From assembly GCA_016098155.1 (NCBI GenBank), contig JAAAJB010000848.1:1-10804 (forward strand): a stretch of 10,804 nt of DNA, written 5' to 3'. Below, one piece after another: positions 1-10,804 of this stretch; within the stretch, counting starts at the first letter, position 1, and every line of letters starts with the position of its first letter. A program made the translations under genes and the position numbers. The notes below the pieces were generated by a model, which was given only the letters and a program-made list of their open reading frames with translations, was not told where the DNA came from and made no database searches. This DNA comes from Actinomortierella ambigua (Eukaryota; Mortierellomycota; Mortierellomycetes; Mortierellales; Mortierellaceae).

Positions 1-26
1 CCCCCCCCCCCCAAGGCCCCTGCGGC
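1..26. repeat. GC cluster with 12-C homopolymer
   Basis: Twelve C are followed by AAGGCCCCTGCGGC. The CCCCTGCGG part matches the second hairpin of the double-hairpin clusters elsewhere in the window (for example 1421-1444 and 9592-9617). It is probably a partial copy cut by the window edge. Confidence 0.7.
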
Positions 27-28
27 TA

Positions 29-141
29 GAAGTTTATAATATGAGATTAAATAAAGAACATTTAACTTAAGTAGGTATAGAAAAGATAATAAAGATTATA
101 ACAGGTATGAATAAAAACAGAGGGGTATAATAAATATTATA
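29..141 (+). pseudogene. Decayed C-terminal tail of a LAGLIDADG homing endonuclease
   Basis: The frame starting at 29 reads EVYNMRLNKEHLT, a TAA stop at 68-70, then VGIEKIIKIITGMNKN and a second stop. This closely matches the tail of the intact endonuclease in cox1 intron 3 ([19 protein letters not shown]), which is typical of the end of fungal mitochondrial LAGLIDADG proteins. The internal stop and the GC cluster directly upstream (1-26) indicate a dead copy. Both LAGLIDADG motifs would lie upstream of the window, so I cannot tell whether the cluster truncated the gene or whether more of it exists. Intron-encoded origin is supported by position, just before the P7/P9 elements. Confidence 0.65.
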
Positions 142-318
142 TTATATTAGCTGGTTAGCTAGAACATATAATAAATATTTGTATAGCATAAGTAATTACA
201 TAACTAGCAACAAGTTTATTCTACTCCTAGATACAAGTTCTATCATATATAAATAAGTAAAATCATTAATGAAGATATAGTCCGATCCATTACGAAAGTA
301 ATGGTTAACATTTTATTG

Positions 319-852
319 ACGTTTCAAGGATCACATACTAGCAAAGTACAACAAGGATTAACATTAGGATTTATTTTATTTGTAATATCCGAAGTATTCT
401 TCTTTATTTCTCTTTTCTGGGCTTTCTTCCATTCAGCTTTAAGCCCTACTGTAGAATTAGGATGTACTTGGCCTCCTGCAGGTATTGAAGTATTAAATCC
501 TTGGGAAGTACCATTATTAAACACAGTTTTATTACTATCTTCAGGATCAACAGTAACTTTAGCTCATCATGGGTTAATACAAGGTAATAGAAAATTTACT
601 ATTTATGGTCTTATTGCTACGATTATATTAGCATTATTATTTACTGGATTCCAAGGATTTGAATATATTAATGCTCCTTTCACGATAGCTGATTCAGTTT
701 ATGGTAGTACATTCTTCTTAACTACTGGGTTTCATGGTTTCCATGTATTAATTGGAACTATCTTTATAGCAGTAGGTTTATGGAGAGTAATTAATTATCA
801 TTTAACTGATTTTCATCATGTAGGGTTAGAAGCTGCTATTATCTACTGGCAT
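319..852 (+). CDS. cox3: Cytochrome c oxidase subunit 3, internal exon
   Basis: Cox3 is a core, multi-spanning inner-membrane subunit of complex IV. These 178 codons carry unmistakable Cox3 sequence: TFQGSHT, EVFFFISLFWAFFHSALSP, WPPAGIEVLNPWEVPLLNT, LAHHGLIQGNRK, FTGFQGFEYINAPFTI, FFLTTGFHGFHVLIGT and YHLTDFHHVGLEAAIIYWH. The last stretch is the conserved final loop before the seventh helix. The upstream exon(s), about the first 70-80 residues in typical fungal Cox3, are outside the window. The 5' boundary is set by the intron omega-G at 318. The 3' boundary at U852 is set by P1 pairing of the following intron. Reading past 852 gives only seven intron codons before a stop. Confidence 0.96.
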
Positions 853-1310
853 AAAAACATTGTGCCAAATGTTTAAGTGAACTCGCAAGGGTTATTAATA
901 CATTCTTAAACATAGTTAACTAGTTATATCCCGATTAGACTGGGATTACCATACCAGCAAGAACTTTGTAAAGAAAGCAAATGGTGGAATACTAGTATAC
1001 ATGGGCGACGGCCCATAGAGCAATGAGAGTGAAAACGGTCAAAAGGCTACCTGGCAATAGACCGTCGGTGGTTACAAACATCGCTACAGACTGGGTCACT
1101 CTTGGGTGCCTGAAATGGTGCTTAATGTACAGTCGAAATTCGGGAAGAAAAATTCACCCTAACATCAAAACATTCCATCTCTGGCCCGCAATACTTTGGT
1201 AAAATTTTTTCATTAAGATTTGCGGTTACCTAAATAAATTGAAGGATTCGTTAAATAAAAATCGATGTAAAGTTATACAGAAGGTATAAATGTATAATTT
1301 ATAGAATTTG
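853..1310 (+). other. ORF-less group I intron in cox3 (458 nt)
   Basis: Both borders are supported. P1 pairs exon UGGCAU (847-852) with GUGCCA (862-867), giving the canonical U-G wobble at the 5' splice site. The intron ends in G at 1310, and joining 852 to 1311 restores Cox3 (IIYWH/FVDIVW). Internal structure includes a perfect hairpin ATGGGC-GACG-GCCCAT at 1001-1016, a long-range stem ACGGTC 1035-1040 with GACCGT 1060-1065, and a plausible P7 GACTG 1089-1093 with CAGTC 1130-1134. No ORF of useful length is inside, so it lacks its own endonuclease. Its core reads differently from the cox1 introns; I do not assign a subgroup. Confidence 0.85.
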
Positions 1311-1367
1311 TTTGTAGATATCGTATGGTTAATAGTATTTATCTTCTTCTATTACTGGGGTTCATAA
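1311..1367 (+). CDS. cox3: Cytochrome c oxidase subunit 3, terminal 57-nt exon
   Basis: This tiny exon encodes FVDIVWLIVFIFFYYWGS and a TAA stop at 1365-1367. It is the conserved last transmembrane helix of Cox3 (FVDVVW...YYWG) and continues directly from IIYWH of the previous exon. The frame is unchanged because the intron lies between codons. With the internal exon, 196 codons of cox3 are present. Confidence 0.95.
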   Translation, partial: FVDIVWLIVFIFFYYWGS

Positions 1368-1420
1368 TTTATTAGAAACTCCCAACCTTCAAAGATCTTG
1401 GTATATAAGAGATATTATTA

Positions 1421-1444
1421 CCCCCCAGGGGGCCCCTGCGGGGC
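1421..1444. repeat. GC double-hairpin cluster
   Basis: Two adjacent hairpins: CCCC-CCA-GGGG, then GCCCC-TGC-GGGGC. The flanks are AT-only (ATTATTA and ATATAATAA). Closely related in sequence to 9592-9617. Confidence 0.85.
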
Positions 1445-1789
1445 ATATAATAAATAACTGGTCTACCCACAGGGCCTTCTCGGCATAATTTATTGACTAT
1501 TTAGAAATTCAGCCGTGTCCACGGGGCGTGACCCTGCGGGAAATAGAAATTCAAGTCCAAAGACTTACCTGCCCCGAGAGAGAAAGGGTTTTGCTTCTTT
1601 TTTACTTTTATTATTTTGCCCGTAAGGGCTCCTGGGAAAAATTTAAAATTAGTCAAAAGTACCTGTTTACTTTGCTTAAACAATGGGAGATAATATAAAT
1701 TAGCCTCCGGACCGCAAGACGGGGGGGCTGTGGTAAAAATATTATTAGTATATTTATACACAATGCCATTAAATAAAAATTTTATTATT

Positions 1790-1815
1790 GCCCCGCAGGG
1801 GCCCCCCGGGGGGGG
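1790..1815. repeat. GC double-hairpin cluster
   Basis: CCCC-GCA-GGGG is followed by a C6/G8 block that can pair on itself. The loop GCA is the complement orientation of the TGC loop seen in other copies. Confidence 0.8.
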
Positions 1816-1896
1816 TAAATAATCTAAATTAATTTAATTAAAAAGATATTATTACTATATAACAAAGCATTAAAGTATTATTTGACAAATAAATCA

Positions 1897-1942
1897 GGCC
1901 CCTCAAGGGCCCAGGGGGCCAGGCCTTGGGGGGGGGGGGGGG
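1897..1942. repeat. Complex GC cluster ending in a 15-G run
   Basis: GGCCCCTCAAGGGCCC is followed by AGGGGGCCAGGCCTTGG and a G run at 1928-1942. It looks like merged or nested clusters. The G run is the longest homopolymer in the window and is likely length-unstable or hard to sequence. Confidence 0.75.
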
Positions 1943-2040
1943 AATTTATTGGTTTATCATCTATTTAAAGAAAAATATTAATAAGATTATTAGCTGGTAG
2001 GATATTGATCAAATATAATAAAATGATTATTCAAATAAGA

Positions 2041-2065
2041 GCAAAGCCCGGGGCGAGCTCTTTGG
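2041..2065. repeat. GC hairpin, second family (GCAAAGCC...GAGC.TTTGG)
   Basis: The borders GCAAAGCC and GCGAGC/TTTGG match the larger hairpin at 9784-9820. The outer CAAAG/CTTTG arms can pair. The inner stem is shorter here (CCC/GGGG). Confidence 0.55.
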
Positions 2066-2344
2066 TATTTTTATATTATCTATTTATATTTATCTGTCTA
2101 TCCTTTATTATTAAACAAGCCAAAAACTCAGCCCTGAGGGAAGGGACTTTGCTTAATTAATTTGCAAATCATCTCTTAAGGATAAAAATTTTCAAGAGGC
2201 TAAGCCTCTTTAAGGTATTTTGATTATTCAGTATGGAGTCTACTGCATATATTATTTAATTTATTGTCAAGAGTTATTACTTCATATATTATAGTACGAT
2301 TATATGTTATTAGCAAAAACTTCAATTGCTAATTATTTAGTAAA

Positions 2345-2373
2345 GGCCCCGCAGGGGCCCCTGGGGGGGGGGG
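2345..2373. repeat. GC double-hairpin cluster with 11-G run
   Basis: GGCCCC-GCA-GGGGCC is followed by CCCT and 11 G. Same design as 1790-1815 and 10719-10749. Confidence 0.8.
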
Positions 2374-2422
2374 TGAATTTTTTAAGCCTTCTTTTCTTAC
2401 CTTAAAAGGGATTAAGCCTTTT

Positions 2423-2440
2423 CCCTAGGGGCCCCTGCGG
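2423..2440. repeat. Partial GC cluster
   Basis: CCCTAGGGGCCCCTGCGG: the CCCTAGGGG half is followed by CCCC-TGC-GG with the last G residues missing. It looks like a decayed member of the double-hairpin family. Confidence 0.6.
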
Positions 2441-2456
2441 ACTAAAAACTCTAATA

Positions 2457-2479
2457 CCCCCAGAGGGGGCCCTTTGGGC
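2457..2479. repeat. GC double-hairpin cluster (AGA/TTT loops)
   Basis: Hairpins CCCCC-AGA-GGGGG and GCCC-TTT-GGGC sit side by side. Near-identical to 2567-2588, about 90 nt downstream. An inverted partial copy lies at 9702-9720. Confidence 0.85.
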
Positions 2480-2566
2480 AATAATTATTTATATGTCGAG
2501 GAATATAGTTTGTTATTTATCAGAAGGAAGCTTATGCGTCAAGTTTAGTTAATCCAATAACTATTA

Positions 2567-2588
2567 CCCCAGAGGGGGCCCTTTGGGC
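2567..2588. repeat. GC double-hairpin cluster (AGA/TTT loops), second copy
   Basis: Same element as 2457-2479, one C shorter in the first stem. The flanks differ, so it is more likely an independent insertion than a long duplication. Confidence 0.85.
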
Positions 2589-2662
2589 TAATTTTAATTA
2601 GACCCTCTAGGCTTATTTTAATCCTAAGTTGGCAAAGGCACCAGGGCCAAACCCCTTGGGAG

Positions 2663-9550
<6,888 letters not shown>

Positions 9551-9569
9551 CCCGTAGGGCCCTGCGGGC
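9551..9569. repeat. Small GC double-hairpin cluster
   Basis: CCC-GTA-GGG is followed by GCCC-TGC-GGGC (sharing a base). A reduced member of the family, with three-base stems. Confidence 0.75.
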
Positions 9570-9591
9570 AAAATAATTATTTAATATATCA

Positions 9592-9617
9592 CCCCCCCCC
9601 AGGGGGCCCCTGCGGGG
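9592..9617. repeat. GC double-hairpin cluster
   Basis: A run of nine C, AGGGGG, then CCCC-TGC-GGGG. Almost the same as 1421-1444. It directly follows the YIG-like region of the GIY-YIG remnant on the minus strand, so it probably interrupts that remnant. Confidence 0.8.
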
Positions 9618-9701
9618 ATAAATCAATACCGTTTCAACCTATGGATTGGAATTTAATTTATTGTAAAAGAGATATACATTAGATTTACTTCGCAAAAAAT
9701 C

Positions 9702-9720
9702 AAAGGGCCCCCTCTGGGGT
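9702..9720. repeat. Inverted copy of the AGA/TTT GC cluster
   Basis: AAAGGGCCCCCTCTGGGG is the reverse complement of the first and middle parts of 2567-2588, including the following TATTAT flank. The last GGGC of the element is missing. It shows that the clusters occur in both orientations. Confidence 0.8.
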
Positions 9721-9736
9721 ATTATCTTTCATAATA

Positions 9737-9767
9737 CCGTAGGCCCTGGCACTGTTACCCGAGGCAG
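9737..9767. repeat. GC-rich element, third family (CCGTAGGC...GGCACTG)
   Basis: CCGTAGGCCCTGGCACTG, then TTACCCGAGGCAG. It shares the words CCGTAGGC and GGCACTG with 10023-10050, in a different order. Confidence 0.45.
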
Positions 9768-9783
9768 TTTTTATTATTTAAAA

Positions 9784-9820
9784 GCAAAGCCTCGGCCCCC
9801 CCCCCGAGGCGAGCCTTTGG
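9784..9820. repeat. Long GC hairpin, second family
   Basis: Stem GCCTCGG (9789-9795) and CCGAGGC (9804-9810) enclose an all-C loop. Outer arms CAAAG and CCTTTG flank it. Related to 2041-2065. On the minus strand it interrupts copy B just after KFYDDPK. Confidence 0.75.
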
Positions 9821-9901
9821 ATCGTCATAAAATTTAGTACCTACCGATAAAACAGATAATAATAGACGTAAGAATAAATCGTTAAAATTTGATTGTAGGC
9901 T

Positions 9902-9952
9902 TTAAAAAGCCATCATTAATGCGAATAAACCGATCGCCTCAGTTAAAGCAAA
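9902..9952 (-). pseudogene. atp9: Isolated atp9 fragment (16 residues)
   Basis: The minus strand reads FALTEAIGLFALMMAF then TAA (9904-9902). This is the conserved second-helix region of ATP synthase subunit 9, including the essential acidic Glu of the c-ring (in FALTEA). Upstream residues (LLPSS) do not match subunit 9, which normally has ILG before FAL. The usual last residues (LLLF or similar) are missing. No N-terminal half of atp9 is in the window, so a complete gene must be elsewhere or lost. After the TAA the same frame continues as SLQSNFNDLFLRLLLSVL, the GIY-YIG leader of copy B. It could be a relic exon or a fragment carried by an endonuclease element; I think a decayed duplicate is more likely than a working exon. 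Confidence 0.75.
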
Positions 9953-10022
9953 AGAACTTGGGAGTAAAATTAATTAAAGCTAATCTCTTCTGTTAATCGC
10001 CATTTTTGATAGATTTAATATC

Positions 10023-10050
10023 GCAGGGCCTCGGCACTGCGGCCGTAGGC
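10023..10050. repeat. GC-rich element, third family
   Basis: GCAGGGCCTCGGCACTGC followed by GGCCGTAGGC. GCAG/CTGC arms can pair. The words CGGCCGTAGGC recur at 10761-10771. Confidence 0.5.
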
Positions 10051-10089
10051 TAATTTTATATTCTGCCTGTAGGGCCATATTAACCTTTT

Positions 10090-10558
10090 TTTTATCACTT
10101 AATAGCTGTTTAGTCTATTCTGAATGTTTGAATCCAATAGAATTACCAGCTGTTCGTGATATATTATATTCAGGAGTAAGAGAATCGGCCCTGCGGGCTA
10201 ATACTATTCTCGTTTTAAGATAATTTTTTTTTAATTCATCATTAGGAAGGTTTGGCGTATATATATACTCGAGAATAGTTTAACTAAACGCAGAATAACC
10301 GTAATTAATTAAAGCCTTATAAATATAACTTTGACTATTATTATAAGTTATATAAGATAATAAATAATAATTATATAGTTTTTACCTAAATCAGTTGCAC
10401 TACCTTTATATTTCCTTCCTGAAGCCTAATGAGCCTAAAGATATACCCCAGCTTTATTTTATTATCTGTTATAATGGGCAATTTCTGTGAATCTACATTT
10501 TCATAGAATTTTATACCTACAGGTAAAACAGATAAAAATAAACATAAGGGATATATTT
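10090..10558 (-). pseudogene. GIY-YIG homing endonuclease pseudogene (copy A)
   Basis: Collinear pieces of a fungal GIY-YIG protein follow one another on the minus strand, with stops and frame changes. The leader QIYPLCLFLSVLPVGIKFYE, then NVDSQKLPIITDNK, runs from 10558. Next comes AGVYL, TAG, AH, TAG, ASGRKYKGSATDLGK (GVY near 10449-10441, YIG-like YKG near 10409-10401). YKALINYGYSAFS follows with a TAA, then DSLTPEYNISRTAGNSIGFKHSE with a TAG (10190-10115). This is the expected order: leader, GIY, YIG, alpha-helical part, then the PEYNI...GFKHSEETK region. At least four in-frame stops and a GC insertion (10187-10200) show it is dead. A group I core for its former intron is not visible. Confidence 0.75.
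10187..10200. repeat. GC cluster inserted in GIY-YIG pseudogene
   Basis: CGGCCCTGCGGGCT, a CCC-TGC-GGG hairpin. It sits directly before the codons for DSLTPEYN, where an EQ-Y-type segment is expected, so it appears to have replaced or split that part. Confidence 0.6.
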
Positions 10559-10605
10559 GTTCTTCATAATTATTTGTTCCTCATAATTATTTGTTCTTCA
10601 TAATT
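10555..10605. repeat. 17-bp tandem repeat, three copies
   Basis: ATTTGTTCTTCATAATT occurs at 10555-10571, 10572-10588 (one T to C change) and 10589-10605. It overlaps the leader end of the GIY-YIG pseudogene. Slippage products of this kind can vary in copy number. Confidence 0.9.
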
Positions 10606-10804
10606 ATTAAGAATAAATAATTGTAAATTTAGTCCGCAAGGCTCTACGAAAACTTCTGAGATCTCAAAGTTAAAATAATTAGAAATTAAGGAAACAATCG
10701 TAATGAAAATTAATACTGGCCCGCAGGGCTCCCCCTGGGGGGGGGGGGAGATTTTTAATACGGCCGTAGGCAAATTATGAGAATTTTTCGGCTAAGATGG
10801 GAGT
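10606..10804. other. Unassigned end of window
   Basis: AT-rich DNA with GC clusters. A minus-strand stretch between two clusters (about 10700-10640) reads PVLIFITIVSLISNYF then NFEISEVFVE. It has protein-like composition, but I cannot assign it to a family. Confidence 0.3.
10719..10749. repeat. GC double-hairpin cluster with 13-G run
   Basis: GCCC-GCA-GGGC is followed by TCCCCCT and thirteen G. Same plan as 2345-2373. Confidence 0.8.

Larger units (their letters stand above)
1..318 (+). other. 3' part of a group I intron in cox3 (5' part outside window)
   Basis: The intron end is read from its core. The 3' P7 strand (S element) AAGATATAGTCCGATCC is at 272-288. A perfect P9 hairpin CCATTAC-GAAA-GTAATGG follows at 287-304, and a terminal omega-G at 318 precedes the exon. 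Exon homology to Cox3 (TFQGSHT) starts at 319, which agrees. The ATG at 301 lies inside P9, so it is not a start codon. The 5' splice site, P1 and the P/Q/R core are outside the window. The S element is identical over 17 nt to that of cox1 intron 3, suggesting the same subgroup (IB-like; the subgroup is inference). Positions 1-26 are a GC cluster and 29-141 a decayed endonuclease tail. Confidence 0.85.
1368..2662. other. Intergenic region between convergent cox3 and cox1
   Basis: About 1.3 kb lies between the two stop codons. It is AT-rich DNA with at least eight GC clusters (listed separately), a perfect small hairpin at 2194-2210 (AAGAGG-CTAAG-CCTCTT), and a CTCAG/CTGAG stem near 2128-2139. 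I find no tRNA with a recognisable T-arm and acceptor stem, and no conserved protein. A minus-strand open frame at 1501-1761 runs through GC clusters and resembles nothing I know. Transcripts of both genes should end here, so some hairpins may act in 3' processing; that is inference. Confidence 0.7.
9618..9890 (-). pseudogene. Fragmented GIY-YIG homing endonuclease remnant (copy B)
   Basis: Two pieces are recognisable on the minus strand. From about 9873 the frame reads DLFLRLLLSVLSVGTKFYDDPK, the N-terminal leader of fungal GIY-YIG proteins, paralleling LFLSVLPVGIKFYENVDSQK in copy A. From about 9690 it reads SKSNVYLFYNKLNSN, a GIY-type strand; a frame change then gives SIG, a stop, and NGIDLS, like the YIG part. 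Between the pieces are three GC-rich elements (9784-9820, 9737-9767, 9702-9720). The rest of the domain is not recognisable. The first piece follows an atp9-like fragment in the same frame. It is clearly dead; the second piece is the less certain one. Confidence 0.5.

Noticed and set aside
301..303. ATG at 301 as the start codon of cox3
   Set aside because: It lies in the P9 hairpin of the upstream group I intron. Codons 301-318 (MVNILL) have no Cox3 homology, which starts at 319.
324..524. Minus-strand open frame over cox3
   Set aside because: It is antisense to strongly conserved Cox3 sequence and has no recognisable motif.
853..876. cox3 ending at 876 with KNIVPNV
   Set aside because: Those codons are intron. 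P1 pairing and the exon at 1311-1367 restore the conserved Cox3 C-terminus.
862..1310. Group II intron in cox3, suggested by GTGCC near the 5' end
   Set aside because: A perfect P1 with U-G splice pair, a P7-like pairing and a terminal G fit group I. No domain V hairpin is visible before 1311.
1501..1761. Minus-strand open frame of 86 codons
   Set aside because: It runs through GC-rich cluster sequence and resembles no protein I know. Such frames arise easily in GC-cluster DNA.
2505..2570. tRNA-like start GGAATATAGTTTG
   Set aside because: No T-loop and no matching acceptor stem. No consistent cloverleaf could be drawn.
1421..2588. CRISPR-like repeat array
   Set aside because: Repeats are irregularly spaced, vary in length, are palindromic GC clusters, and this is mitochondrial DNA.
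10570..10773. Minus-strand open frame of 67 codons at the window end
   Set aside because: It is made of GC clusters, the 17-bp tandem repeat and an unassigned stretch. No family recognised, so it is described only as unassigned sequence.

Overview
The window is fungal mitochondrial DNA. It is AT-rich and punctuated by short GC-rich hairpin clusters. It carries cox3 and cox1 genes split by group I introns that hold LAGLIDADG and GIY-YIG homing endonuclease genes. cox3 is on the plus strand and cox1 on the minus strand, so they converge and genes lie on both strands. Within fungi the Cox1 C-terminus (ending in LPVQSVN) reads most like basidiomycete Cox1 to me. GC double-hairpin clusters are also known from chytrid-like and other early-diverging fungi, so the phylum is not settled. 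Mitochondrial code 4 is assumed.

Layout. 1-318: 3' part of a group I intron in cox3, with a decayed LAGLIDADG remnant. 319-852 and 1311-1367: two cox3 exons separated by a 458-nt ORF-less group I intron; the 5' exon(s) lie outside the window. 1368-2662: intergenic DNA with many GC clusters and no gene I can support. 2663-9143 (minus): complete cox1 in four exons (9143-8935, 6600-6427, 5254-4774, 3397-2663). These sum to 1599 nt, or 532 codons plus stop, with a GTG start. Its three group I introns each carry an endonuclease ORF in frame with the upstream exon. 9144-10804: a non-coding graveyard upstream of cox1, with two decayed GIY-YIG endonuclease remnants, an isolated 16-residue piece of atp9, a 17-bp tandem repeat and more GC clusters.

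The most notable observations are three. (1) In cox1 intron 1, a two-motif LAGLIDADG endonuclease sits in frame between the GIY and YIG strands of a GIY-YIG endonuclease, giving one open nested ORF. (2) In cox1 intron 3, between the endonuclease stop and the 3' ribozyme core, lies a decayed duplicate of the start of cox1 exon 2, beginning exactly at the exon boundary. (3) Upstream of cox1, an atp9 C-terminal piece runs in frame, apart from one TAA, into the N-terminal part of a GIY-YIG remnant. Together with GC clusters inserted into these remnants, this is a mitochondrial region shaped by repeated invasion and decay of homing elements.

Functionally, cox1 and cox3 encode core subunits of cytochrome c oxidase (complex IV) in the inner membrane. 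The endonucleases (and possibly maturases) serve the mobility or splicing of their host introns.
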